A stretch of DNA of 64,000 nucleotides from Cordia subcordata (GCA_028554755.1 JAPTOF010000001.1:5190501-5254500), one strand, 5' to 3'. Counted from the first letter of the stretch, positions 21,177-33,117 are shown. Translations and numbers: made by a program. The notes: generated by a model from the letters alone, not told the origin.

Positions 21177-22310
21177 TATTGTGACAGTGGACCGATGGAA
21201 AGGGGTGCGATGGTTTGTGAAGTTGGTTTTCCTATTTATAGTGGGTTGAATACATGCATTTCATCATTAGTGAAGAAAAACTATTTAAAAGTAGCAGTGG
21301 AATATGCATATCTTTGCATGATAAAATTCTACACATGTTATATATGCTCCTTTTCTATATCTAAAGAAAAGTGAGCTTGCTTAATTTAAGATTTAAATGA
21401 ATGTGACCTATATTTTTTTTTCCAATGATAGGTCGAGGACAATTATAACTAGGGATAATTGATTTTAGAGCTTTTCACACTAAGTAAAAGATATACTACT
21501 AAATTACAAAAATTTAGCTGAATGTCAGTCATAAAAAAAGAAGACTTTAACCAAAGTAAAAAATTAATTCATTCTTGATAGTTATTTACTTAATCAATAG
21601 ATAGGAGCATTCTCTGGATCGAAATCATGAGAAGTACTTCTTGATTGTTTCTACTAACTTGTCCCAATTCAAATCCCTTATATTTTCTTAGATGGTCTTG
21701 ATGGATAAAAGTGTGACCAAGCAAGAGAATAATCTGAGTTTGATGACTTCTAGACATGTGCCTAAAAAATTACAATGTTTATCTAAGGATTTTAGTATCC
21801 TGTTCTTTTTTTCAGCTTGTTTTCCCCTTTGTGGAGCATGTCTAAAAGCAAGATGACATATTTGATTCCCAGACCACTGGCATTTTATTATCACAAAGTA
21901 TTGCCTTTTTCCCTTTATCAAAGGAATATAGTAATTGTTGCTGAGTCAGAGATTAATGTTGTCTTCGTTGCTGGGAGTGGTTGGAAGTTTAACGGATTAA
22001 AAGCACTGGTAAGGCGCTTCCTCCACTAGCAAAAGCTTTGGATTGCTTTGCTTAAACTATTAGTTTATTGCAGTCATTGGTTCACCACTTTATTATTAGA
22101 GTAATGTCTCAATTTTATAATTATAAGTCCACAAACAATATTAATATTATATGAACTCAATATAACCATGTTTCTTTTTTATATTTATTGCCCTAAATGA
22201 TTATTAATTCAAATAGAATGGAAAATAGTGGACAAATCTTGTAGTGACAAATTCAAGATTAATATATTTTTTTTTCATTGGCCTAAATGATTTTCCTTTT
22301 CTTAATGACA
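21177..22310 (-). promoter_or_regulatory. Proximal upstream region of subtilase A
   Basis: The TATA box is at 21233-21241, an RY-type CATGCA at 21253-21258 immediately above it, and a TGAGTCA (GCN4/bZIP-type) core at 21942-21948. The same arrangement is found before B (TATA 29908-29917, CATGCA 29928-29933, TGAGTCA 30643-30649). Gene C keeps the TATA box (40092-40101) and CATGCA (40131-40136) but has AGAGTCA instead of TGAGTCA. RY plus GCN4 boxes occur together in seed-type promoters; expression in seed is only inference. Confidence 0.5.
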
Positions 22311-25300
22311 AATATTGCATGTCCTCCTAAGAAAAGAAATTTACCGATTTAGTGTCTAATTTTTTCAATTATTGCGAATAGAATGAACAGGGTGTGCTTT
22401 GGGGGAAGTTATATATATTACAAGTCATCGTCATATATATTTCTTTCTGTCCAATTAAGGTAACGATTTCAAGCATTACAAGTTAGCAATTATTATATTT
22501 TAATTTTTTTCATTACTCTTCTTAACACAAGGAATTAAGATGTATGTCCTTTATTCTACCAAATTCAAGCACTTGTGGCATTTTATGATTCTTGCTTTTC
22601 CCACTCATGATGAGAGTTTTAAAAACTATTTAATTTTTTGTGACTTAAGGTTTGCATTTTCGGTCTTTATAAGATTTGTTTTTCTAGCATTTCAAGACAT
22701 AGAAAAGAATCAAAGAACATATAAAATTAGAATGTTAACCTATTTTAGTTTGTTAGTTTGGATAGCTACTAATATAAAGAAAAAGGATGGTTGTAATGAA
22801 GCTTTTTGTGCCTCTTATATATAATTTCAATTTTTTTACTCATATCCACAAAAAATGTCCTTTTGATTGCCATTATTTTGTACCAGAGTTATGATTTCAG
22901 TTTTCTCTTTTATAACCTTATTTCACATATTTATTTTTTTTAGATAAATATTTTTGGTCCACGGTTTTGGATAAATTAATTTTTAATAGATTTGACATTA
23001 CAAATACACGCTTTTAAGTTTTGCATTACTAGTGTTATATAGATAAATATTAGGAATTGACATGTTCTTAATTAGTCAAATGGGGTTACAACAGTTAAAA
23101 AAAATCACAAATCCGTATCTGTTTACGTGTTTTATTATATTGATTTGTATACTAATATGAAGGATTTCTCTTCCCTACTGGAGGTCGTATGCTCACTAAT
23201 CACTACTTTATCATGATTCTTAGCTTGCTAGCATAAATATAACGACAAATTAAATATATCAGGTTTTGCCAAACAAAATCTTAAGTTTAAAGATTTTTTT
23301 TTAAAAAAAATAAAAGATTTTAATGTAGAAATAATTAACCAAAGCATTTAATAAAATTATTAAATAAAAAGGACTACAATCAAATAGAAATTTCGACAAA
23401 TAAGAGTTCTAAATTCGAATGCCAAACAATGAAAAGACAAACAGCCTTTTGTGCAAAACTTGCGTTATACATGAAATTAGAGAATAAACTAGATTTACTT
23501 TAAAGTAGTTTTTTTGAATTTATAATATTAATCTTGTTTGTGGCTTATAGTTATGAACTAGAGACACTTTTATATACGTTAATTAGAACTGTTGAGTGGG
23601 ATACCAATTGGCACCTCCTCAAGAATCCTCAAGCATTCATCTTTTTCTTTTCTTTGCAATTATGCGAGATTAAACTGTCTAATAAATACATTTATTTGGA
23701 AAATTGTCACTTTTGCTAGCAATATCAGCTAGTTTGATTTTCTGTAGGACAGTTCTACGTACAAAAGTGTTGCCCCTTGCCAATTGCCAATACTTGGTTG
23801 CAGAGCAGCAAGCATCAGATATAAGATACAAGAGTAATGATTTATATTCTCTTTTTATTCTATACGATAAGAATTTATGCATTGAATGACAAATATTTCA
23901 CATATATGATACATAAATTTTGATAAATAAGAAAGGGTGGAAAAAAGATATAATAATAATGCTCGATATCTTATTTGTAATCAACAAGTTGAAATTGATT
24001 ATATGGATGAAAGCTGTCTTCTATTAGATCCAACTAGGAGGTCATTTTGATGAGCTTGTAGCTGCTTCAAAATTCCTGGCAACTTCAAACAAAAAGTTGA
24101 CGAACCCCAAAAAAGTAGAAGCACTTTCAGAGCTTAACCTAGCTCATTTGAATTGTTTTTTGTTTTTTTTTAAAGTAATTTTTTACAATTTTTGAAAGAA
24201 AAATATTTTTTATAAGTTAAAAGTTTTATTTTTTAAAAATAGTTGTGTTTGAGTTTTTTTTTTTCCAGAATTTAAGTTTTTTTGGATGTCAAACCAAATA
24301 GTTATTTAAAAAAAAATACATTTTTCAAGAAATAGGTACTTTTTCTTAAAAAAGCCAATCCAAATAGGTTCTAAACTCTTGAACCTAATATACGGTAAAG
24401 AGAAGTGTGGACATGCCCTAAATATTATGCACCCCCTATTATTGTGCACCTTATAATAGCACATTCTCATATTTGTTGTTATAAGTTTACAATTTTTATA
24501 CTATACATTTACGACTTTTAATTATTTTTAAATATCATGTATATGTTTACAATTTTAATACTTTACATTGAAAACTTTTAATGATTTCGAAGCTTGCAGT
24601 TAGACATATTACCGGTATTCGATTGACGATCAGATTGTTGTGTTGTATCCATCGGCACGAGGAGATGAACTCGTTAAATTTCATGTTGATTTAAGAGATA
24701 AAGTTCATTATAAAAGTATAAATAAAACAGCAACCTAATAACTACTTATAGTTATCTTATAGAATAAGTCACCCTTTTTATTTTTCCCAAGATCAAATTA
24801 AAACGAACTTCAACTGAATTTTGCTAACTTCGTGACATTCCAAAGTTTAATCACCCTCCTCATTTCTGAAAAGCTCCCCTGTTGTCCAATTTCAAATTTC
24901 CTTTTGCGTAATCACCTAAATATTAATTTCCAACTTTACCGTATTTTTCCGAGATAATATAAGCTTCTTTTTGATGATTTTTTTTTTTAAAGAATACTAT
25001 GTAGATGTAAATTAGAAAAACTGAAAACTGAAAATATAAATAGAGCAATAATGAGTGAGATCAGAAGCTTCGGCATGGACCCAAGTTTATCCTTTTTTTT
25101 TGTCCAAAGCTCTAAGATAAACTTCGACAATATATATGTTTTGTTTTGACATTGGCTTTGGCTTTTGGTTAATGGATTCTGAGTCGGAAACACAAAGATA
25201 AAACAAAAGAAAACATAAGTTTATATATGAGAATTAAACACCCAATCTCTTTGTAAGTTTTTTCTTTTAAATATCTATTTTTCAACCCCACCCCCATTTC

Positions 25301-25470
25301 AATCCAGTTCACATTTAGTTACCCAAAATAATAGTCTAATTAACGGAATTATCATTATATTATTATATAACAAATCAATTAAGCCACACATGAATGATGA
25401 TGAAACCTACGTGTGCTTTTTCGTTTGACACAAGTGCGATGACTTGCTTTAATGGCTTTACGTAATCCAA
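22310..25470. repeat. Distal upstream segment of the subtilase A duplication unit
   Basis: There is no gene. Long stretches match the upstream DNA of B: 22310-23420 with 31320-31358 plus 33118-34200, and 23500-25350 with 35030-37230, in the same orientation. The ORFs at 22540-22824 and 24987-25193 have no recognisable domains. The tail 25330-25470 resembles the inverse of the subtilase 3' flank near 42650-42790. Confidence 0.7.
24138..24371. mobile_element. Tourist-like MITE, copy 4
   Basis: A 234-bp foldback ends in AGCTCATTTGAATTG and CAATCCAAATAGGTTC, flanked by TAA at 24135-24137 and 24372-24374. It sits at the same relative position as copy 5, so it was inserted before the A/B duplication. 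Confidence 0.65.
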
Positions 25471-25479
25471 TCATCAAAA

Positions 25480-25632
25480 CCAGTCGCGGAGCTTGGGGCA
25501 GCTGCCCCCCGCCCAAAAAATCACAAAAGATTTCTATATATATATTTATCAAAAATTAAATTTACATGTGTATTCGCATATGTATTTTGCCCTTCGCTAT
25601 ATCAAAATCCTGGTTCCACCATTAGTTATAAC
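25480..25632. mobile_element. Short transposon-like fragment (GCGGAGCTTGGGGCAGCTGC phrase)
   Basis: The segment begins GTCGCGGAGCTTGGGGCAGC, has a short C-rich patch, and ends near AAAATCCTGGTTCCACCATT, the usual inverse counterpart of the starting phrase. It is a type of short DNA-transposon derivative common in eudicot intergenic DNA. The class is not determined. Confidence 0.35.
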
Positions 25633-25679
25633 AAAAGCTTTATCACCTGTTTACTTTAATTTTCTTTGAATATTTCTGA

Positions 25680-26722
25680 CAAGGTACAACATATGCGAGC
25701 CCAAACAAGCCTGGTAATGAAAGCAGCTGACGAGAAAGGGAAACAGAAAGTGCTAGCTGGCATTGCAAGAGGGAAGTCAAGTCAACAAGTTAGTTATGGT
25801 TGTTATAGTTAGGAAAAGATCAGCAGAGCTGTAGCCACTTTGAGTTAGTTAGTGGTTGCACTACAAATAAAAGTTCACACGAGTTGTAATTAAGTTCATT
25901 CAATATAATGAAAACTATATTTTCTTCTAGAATTCTCTCATTTCCTTTCATGGTTATCAGAGCCGATGGAAGCCATTAGAGCTCTCTTCGATCCACAAGA
26001 ACTCTTTTTTTCCGACTTCGCTTCCAATTAAAAGCTTCTTCGAGCTGCTCCGAAGTTTCGTCCATGGCGAATCAGTTAAGCTCTTTCCTTTAAACTCAAA
26101 TTTTTTTTTTTTTTTGGTTGTTCTCTTTCAATTAGGGTTTGAGAAATTTTGATTATCTTCGATTATTTTTAAATGGCTACACAATCATAAGCAATTGCTA
26201 ATCTCAAAGAGATGATTCAAATTGGAATTTTGTCTCTGTTAAACTTGATAATAACACAAATTATATTGTATGGAGAAATCAAATGGAAGGAGCATTGCAT
26301 GCTTATGATCTCTGATCTTATATTATGTCACGGGCCTTAATCCATGTCCTCCTAAGCTTGTTAAGAATGCTAATAGTGAATTTGAGCCTAATCCTGAGTA
26401 TCATGAATGGCACACTCTAGATAAGAAGCTTAGAACCTACATTTTTAAGGCTATTTCCCCTCGACTTCACCCTCACTTGCTTTTTCTGAAGACTTCTGTT
26501 GATGTTTGGGAATTTCTTGAGCAGCGGTTTAACTCATTGTCAAGAACACATATTCATCAGCTAAAGCACAAGCTTCTCTCATTTTCCAAGGGCTCAAAGA
26601 CTATGCAAGAGTATTCGGATTATGTTAAGAGCATAGCAGATCAATTGGCCACTGCTTCTAAAATTGTTTCTGATGAAGATCTTGTTCTTTTCATCTTAAG
26701 AGGACTGCCTGTTGACTCGTGA
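25680..26722 (+). mobile_element. Truncated Ty1/Copia retrotransposon: LTR end, primer site and gag fragment
   Basis: TGGTTATCAGAGCC at 25951-25964 is a one-base variant of the usual Copia primer-binding site (complementary to initiator tRNA-Met). Sequence before it, ending in CTCTCATTTCCTTTCA, should be the end of a 5' LTR. After it, with stops and frameshifts, the plus strand encodes a Copia gag: WNFVSVKLDN, YIVWRNQMEGALHAYDL, YHEWHTLDKKLRTYIFKAI, then an open stretch (26477-26722) with TSVDVWEFLEQRFNSLSRTH. The gag breaks off abruptly at LRGLPVDS, where the duplicated subtilase 3' flank begins. No protease, integrase or RT remains. Confidence 0.75.
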
Positions 26723-26729
26723 TTACCTA

Positions 26730-27268
26730 TCTTCTTTCCTTTTTATACATACATTACTCTTTGACTCGTGATTACCATAAGGAAGCCATAATCCACTTCG
26801 AATTACGATTAATCCTCTTCTTCATCGTACATTATTATCTTCTTTTGCGTTATATATCACCATGCTTGCAATAGCATTGATTAGTCTAATCATCATAATA
26901 CATATATAGCAGAAGCGTTCTCACTTCTTTCCGCTCTCTTTGTTTATTATCTGCTTATAATTACATAAAGGAAAAATATGACACAGCATTTTTCTATCTT
27001 CATTCGTCGATCAGTAATTACAACAAAGTAACTGTATCAATCTTCTTATTCTCTTTGTATTTTTCTTAATTTGTCGTGACGTAAAGGATAAGTTCATGTG
27101 GAACACAATATTTATCAAGATTCAAATGTAATTTCTTTTATCGAATCATTAGACTGCCATGCATATAGATGGAAAACGTTGCCCTTAGCTCAGAAACGTT
27201 ATGGATTTAATTCTTTTATTGTAGACAATAGGTAATACATAAAGAGACTACGTCAATTTATTAAGGAT
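26730..27268. repeat. 3' flank of subtilase pseudogene B (copy of 18276-18800)
   Basis: It is nearly identical to the DNA downstream of subtilase A, in the same orientation. The left boundary coincides with the broken end of the Copia gag fragment. Confidence 0.8.
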
Positions 27269-29846
27269 TTAATGCTTCTGATCTCGCCAAGCTACAATTA
27301 TGGGCGAAACCACCTGGTGCTTCCCATCTGACCAAGTCAACTTGCCCACCTTTGTCAATAAATGTCCCGGTCTCACAACTATCTTTTCAGCGCAAATTCT
27401 AACCCTGTAACTCTTCTTTTCGCCCTTCTTTGTAAACTTCACTTTTGTCGGATTCACTCTCACATTTACACCTTTCAGGCCACTCACTCTAACTGTATAG
27501 CTTGACGCATCTTCGCCAACATATGTTACTGTCCTCGTCACAATTACCGCTCTACCACTGGACTTTGTGTCTTCCTTTGAAATTCTCTTATTTCCTGGAA
27601 GAGCAAAAAGCAGGACCTTTATTTTGCAATACTTAATATGGTCCAAATTTAGTGCAGAGGCAGAATACTGGGCTATGTCTGCAGCCACTAGTGGAATTGA
27701 AAGGCGCCCTCGGCAACAACAGCAACCGCAGCAGAGGAACGACAATCAGAGGCAGAAAGAGAAGCAGGTGCCATACAACTATGAAGGCCAAGGAGAGCGC
27801 CCTCGACGAGAATTCACCCTGCTTGCATTATGGCTAAGCCAAATTCTGCCTAAATTGCTGGAGCATAGACTAGTCAGACCCTTCCCTGTCAGTCGTCGTC
27901 TCACCTGGCGACTCCAGACGCATTTGAGTCCCAGAACCACAGCCATTTAACGGGATTCGAAATGCCAAGGCTCGAAGACCTCTGGGGCATGAAACAGTAC
28001 TTTAAGGCTGTTCGTGCCCCTTTTGACGACCAAGTCACAATGGCAACAATGTATCTCTCTGGGGATGCGAAGAATAAGTCACAATGGCGACCAATCGGGG
28101 TGGGCTCCTTTCAACAGAGCTGCGATACCGGACACGTGAGGACACGCCATTGAAGTGCCTGAATCTATGTTGAACTCAGTACGGCGCTTGTCAAAGTCTT
28201 GTAAAGTAGGTGTTGTGCTATCTGTCCAAGCTGCTAAAATGTTGACGCCTGGTGTGATGATATCAGGCTTCAGAACGTAGAATGATTGGAAACTTGGCCC
28301 TCTTGATGAGAACGTGGCGACGACCGGTGCTGGTTTCACACCCAATTGAGTCCCACGGAAAATCATTTTGGCTTTTGGATTTTTGTTGGATTTTATGTAG
28401 CTTCGCACAACGTCGCCGGCCGACTCGGTGATGTATAAATCGGGAAACAGATGAGCATCGGCGGCAATACTTTCCCCGAAGCCTTTGACGTTGGCAACGA
28501 CGAAGCCAACCCCACCGGCATCTCTCACGACCAGTCCCTTTGAGATACGATCATTATTGCCACCTCGATCACACACCACGATCTTGTCACGCACAAGCTT
28601 CTTATCAAGGGAGCCCTGCACGCACTTAGCAGCAAAAAGTATACCATCTTGGGTTTTATTGAGCGAAGCATTTCCAGAACACATCAATGGATAATAGGTG
28701 TTTTTATGTAATCCAGGGCCATGATAAAGTGATTCGCCATTGATGACCCTTCCATCTTCAAGCACAAGGTCAGCCGGGAAATTTCGGTCAATGGTTCCGG
28801 CACCAACGGTGGTGATCCATGGAGCCTCGTTAGCAACAGTCATTCTATAAGGACCATCGTTGCCGGCAGCCGCCGAGATTAGAACCCCTTTCTCCATGGC
28901 GCCAAATGCACCGATTGCAATTGGATCTTGATAGTAAGGAATAGTGCTGCCGCCTACGGAGATGGAAATTATGGTGACGCCGTCCTCCACCGCTTTATCG
29001 AAAGCAGCCAGTATGTCAGATTCTCTACAAAAACTTTCCCAACAAGTTTTGTAGACTGCAATGCGTGCTTTGGATGCAATTCCAACAGCCATGCCTCTCG
29101 CGAAGCCGAAAAGAGAGGCGTGTTTAACTGCTCTTCCGGCAGCCGTGGAGGCAGTGTGTGTTCCGTGACCCTCAGTGTTTCTTGCGGACCTTACATCAAT
29201 TTTACCTCCGCTTGCTTCGTATCCGGCAGTGAAATAACGAGCGCCGATGATTTTCCTATTGCAATGATGCTTTAGTGAAGTTTTCACCTTCAACACACAC
29301 GCCTTTCCAATGAGAAGGGACAGGTCCGAGGCCTTTGTCATGGAAACTACGTCGTTCAGGCCATATCCCGGTGTCAAAAACTCCGATGATGACGTTGGAA
29401 CCGGAGTCCGACTGGGTTAGGAGACCATTAGGGGTTGCTAAATTATTTGAAACTAATCCAAGAAATTCAGGAGTACGAGTTGTTTGTAATTGGCGAAGCT
29501 GGTCAGGCAAGACTGCCAGAATGCCATGGCGGTTTTTGAGTTGTTGGGCTTGTTGTGGAGTTAGTCTAGCAGAAAAGCCATGGAAAGCAGTTCAGTAGAC
29601 ATGGACAAAGTCTGTAAGCTTTTCATCACTTGACGCAATTTTTGCTTTTCCATATTGCGAAGGGTTTGAAGTAAGGCTTTGAAGAGTGGAAGTGTACCAG
29701 TGTTCAACATCGGGAAACACAGATGGTTTCAAGTCATTTTGGACCCTGACAATAAAGGTTTGGAAGCTTTCAGCTTCACTTTCATCAGCAATGAGCAAAA
29801 AATAGAAGAAAATGATGGAAAAAGGAGCCCAAAGCTTGCAAGCCAT
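27269..29846 (-). pseudogene. Subtilase pseudogene B (SBT1 type)
   Basis: This is a paralogue of genes A and C with at least three disabling changes. From the 5' end (29846): signal peptide and prodomain read MACKLWAPFSIIFFY to FVHVY, then a TGA stop at 29592-29594 replaces the Arg codon of VHVYRTAFHG. The frame continues to about 29270, where one extra base (GCAATGATGC against GCAGTGTGC in A) shifts the frame. The catalytic His (DTEGHGTHTAST), Asn (SAAAGNDGP) and Ser (SGTSMACPHVSG) regions are preserved in the next frame down to GAHPDWSP (about 28086). About 115 codons are then replaced by retroelement DNA (27545-28085), and the gene resumes at VTRTVTYVG and runs to the normal end RDQKH. Promoter and flanks are still recognisable. 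Confidence 0.92.
27545..28085 (+). mobile_element. Mosaic retroelement fragment inside subtilase pseudogene B
   Basis: The plus strand (opposite to the subtilase) contains WKSKKQ at about 27597 and, after a frame change, SAEAEYWAMSAATSGIE (about 27650-27700), the RNase H end of a Ty1/Copia polyprotein. A Gln/Arg-rich segment with no clear match follows (27705-27945). Then comes LEDLWGMKQYFKAVRAP...VTMATMYLSGDAK (27965-28075), the start of a Ty3/gypsy-type gag. Two retrotransposon superfamilies are thus joined in about 540 bp, and this block replaces subtilase sequence rather than being simply inserted. Confidence 0.7.
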
Positions 29847-31358
29847 TATTATTATTGTAACAGTGGAAGAAGGAAAGGGGTGCGATGGCTTGTGAAGTAT
29901 GTCTTCCTATTTATAGTGGGAAGAATGCATGCATACAGCATCATTAGCTAGTGAAGAAAAACTATTTAAAAGTAGCGGTGGAATATGCATATCTTTGCAT
30001 GAGGAAATTCTGCACATGTTATATATGCTCTTGTTCTATTTCTAAAGAAAAGTGAGCTTGCTTAAACATTTAAACGGCCGTCATTTCTTTTTTCTTTTTA
30101 ACTGATAGGTCGAGGACAATTATAACCAGAGATAATTGATTTTAAAATTTTTGCACTTAGAGTACAAAACTTTAGGTGAATTTCAGTCTCAGGAAAAAAG
30201 ACTATAACCAAAGTAAAAGACTACTTTGTTCTCGCTAGTTATTTGCTTAATTGATGGATAGGAGCATGCTCTGGATAATCGAAATCGTGGAGAGTACTTC
30301 TCTTGATCATTTCTACTACCTTAAAGTCCTAACGTGAATTCCTTATATCCTGTTGAATAAATCGTCTTTACGGATAAAAGTGTGACCAACCAAGAGAATC
30401 TTCTGAGTTTGATGATTTTTTGACATGTGCGTAAACATTTACAATGTTTATTTAAGAATACATACTATAATTATCATCACCTCGTTTTGGTTATCCTTTA
30501 TTTTCTGCTTCCTTCAGCTTTTTCTCCCTTCGTGGAGCATGCCTAAAAGCAAGATGACTTGTTTAATTCCGAGACCACCGGCATTTTATTATCACAAAGT
30601 ACAGCCTAGGTCGCTTTATCAAAGGAATATAGTAATTGTCGCTGAGTCAGAGATTAAGCTTGTCTTCATCGTCGCTGGAGTGGTTGGAAGCTTAACGGAT
30701 TAGAAGCCCTGGCAAGGCTTCCTCCACTAGCAAAAGCTTTGGATTATTTTTTTAAAAGGGTTAACCAAAGGAGAACCCCTTTCTCACCTGGTCAGAGGTC
30801 CCTTAATCAGGCGGGAGGTTAATCGAGGAATGTACGTGAGTGGCAGCCCGACCAGGGACCAGGACCAACGGGCGTGAAAATCCAGCAACAGCGTGAGTGG
30901 CAGCCCGACCAGGGACCAGGACCAACGGGCGTGAAAATCCAGCAACAGCCCCCGCAATATTTCAGCGGAGTACTGCCGCCACACGGACTCGATCCCGCGT
31001 TGTCAAGGTGTCTCCACCCTTGTCACCTGGCCACTTACCAACTCACCTATGCCCTTAAATTATTGGTTTATTGCAGTCATTGGTTCACCAATTGATTATA
31101 ATAGTAATGTCTCAAGTTCATAATTATAAGTCCACAAATAAGATTAATATTATATAAACTCAATATAACTACTTATTTTTGTATTTATTGCTCTAAGAGA
31201 TTAATTCAAATAAAATAGTTAATAATGGACAAATCTTGTGGTGACAAATTCAAGATTAATATTTTTATATTCATTGGCCTAAATGATTAGTTTTCTTAAT
31301 GACAAATCTTGCATGCCTTCCTAATAAGAACATAAATTCACCAATTTCATGTATAATA
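29847..31358 (-). promoter_or_regulatory. Upstream region of subtilase pseudogene B, with a GC-rich insertion
   Basis: It is homologous to 21177-22360 (A) and 40036-41004 (C): TATA box 29908-29917, CATGCA 29928-29933, TGAGTCA 30643-30649. It differs by an extra segment of about 300 bp at 30750-31050 that is absent from A, C and the copy at 55.0-55.9 kb. Confidence 0.6.
30750..31050. other. GC-rich insertion of about 300 bp with a 57-bp tandem duplication
   Basis: Compared with A, C and the 55-kb copy, which continue directly from AGCAAAAGC..TTGGATT to AAATTATTGGTTTATT-like sequence, B carries about 300 extra bases that are much richer in G+C than the surroundings. Two identical 57-bp units lie at 30836-30892 and 30893-30949. 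Since 57 is a multiple of 3, any frame repeats as a 19-residue peptide; I see no gene. The source is unrecognised. Confidence 0.7.
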
Positions 31359-32498
31359 CTAGTGCTTTCATACCCTGTACTTTACACGGGCTTATTTAGG
31401 TTCTGTGTATTTTTTAATTTTTAAAATATTTATACATGTGATTTTTATTATTTTTAGGTTTTCATGTGTTTTTTTTTTTATTTTTAAATCTCTATTAAAA
31501 TTAATTCTAGTGCTTTTTTATTCTTTTTTAAGTTTTATTCTTAATTTTATTTTTTAATTAGGATATGATGCATAAATTAATTAAATTAATGAGGTTTTTT
31601 GGACTTTATTACTTTAAACTCATTAAAAAGAATTATATATGTGGTGCATAAATAAAATTAAATACTATAATATATAGATTTATAATAATGTAATAATATT
31701 AAAAATAGAATTTAGTATGACTTGGTAAATAGATAGGTGATGATGTGACACTTTTCTTTGAGCTCCTTTGGATTTAACTTTTATATATACTAGTAACTAC
31801 CCCTCTTTTTCTTATCCCTATTTTATTTTATTCAACCTACTTAGCTTGTCATTAGATTGCAATGACCTATAATTATATTTTTGATAAAATATTTTTATTT
31901 TTGTTATTAATATTTTGAACTATAACTATAAATTTTAGAGAATTTTTTCAAACAAATAGAAATATAAATAAAATAGTATGTTATATAAAGCAAACAATGT
32001 TAGTTTCAAAATGCCCATTTTAGTAATTTAAACAACCAATAGTTATTTTGAAATACAAAACAAAGTACTATCTCATTTGATAAAAGTTCAATTCACATCA
32101 AAATGACCAAACACATTTTTGTTTTCACCAAAAGTCTATTTGACTAAAATTTCGTTTTGGAAAAATATTATTACAAAATTGAATTTCTCAACTAAATGCC
32201 AAACTAACTCTGAATAGTTTAAAAATCAATTCTCACTAAAGCACTTTTATCCGTGAGGAATTTTTTGATTAAAAATGTTAAATTTCATTAAATTTATTTA
32301 CTTTTAATAACATATGAAGAATTTAGTCATGAATATTCTGCACTTTGCATGGATTTTTTTAAATAACAAATGTTAAATTTATTAAGGTTTAATTTTTCAA
32401 ATTCACAAATGAAAAATATATTAAGTCTTTTGGCCACTAATCTATTAGTAACTAAATTTCTAAATTCAAAACTAAGCGTACATATTTATATGTATGTA

Positions 32499-32537
<39 letters not shown>

Positions 32538-33117
32538 ATAAAAGGTAATAAATGAACCTTTTGAAGTTCACAAATGGATTATATTTTAAGTATTAATTGA
32601 TTGATTATTTAAATTTTAATTAATAATTTATTACATCCACAAAAATAAAAATAATAAAAATAAAATAAATAATAAATAATAATTTATTATATAAGCTAAT
32701 AAAAGAATATTCATTGCCATATAAGCATTGATATAACACTCTTATAATGCCCACAAAAAGTATTTTTTAATGGTAAACATTAAATTTACTTGGATTTCAC
32801 AAATGAATATTATTTGAGAATTAATTTATTAAAAATTAAATTTCTAATGCTAATAATATATATACATAATAGACAAAAAATAAATTTTTAGAATTCACAA
32901 TTGAATTTTATCTTAAACATTAATTGATTAATTATTTAATATTTCAATTAAAACTAACAATGTATATTCATAAAGATAAGAAATAATAAAAAGTAAAAAA
33001 ATAAATAAATAATAAAATAACCATACCCTGTAAGCGTTGATATGGCACTCACACAATACTCAAATATGATACTCTCACAATTCCTAAAAAAAAATTTAAC
33101 TTTTATAAATATATAGA
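31359..33117 (-). mobile_element. Non-autonomous Helitron f, 1.76 kb
   Basis: On the minus strand it starts TCTATATATTTATAAAAG (33117) and ends with a GC-rich imperfect hairpin CCCGTGTAAAGTACAGGG, a short spacer and CTAG (31362-31359). The insertion lies between A (31358) and T (33118). The corresponding site upstream of subtilase A (about 22355) is empty, which fixes both ends. The interior is very AT-rich, includes a (TA)n tract at about 32509-32535, and has no coding capacity. Confidence 0.75.

Noticed and set aside
22540..22824. 94-codon plus ORF upstream of subtilase A
   Set aside because: The frame is not kept in the homologous DNA upstream of B and no domain is recognised.
27567..27950. 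127-codon plus ORF over the subtilase B insertion
   Set aside because: It is a composite reading of Copia RNase H debris and unrelated DNA, not a single gene.
30784..30984. Minus ORF with repeated peptide LLLDFHARWSWSLVGLPLT
   Set aside because: The repeat is produced by the 57-bp DNA duplication, whose length is a multiple of three. There is no other evidence of coding.
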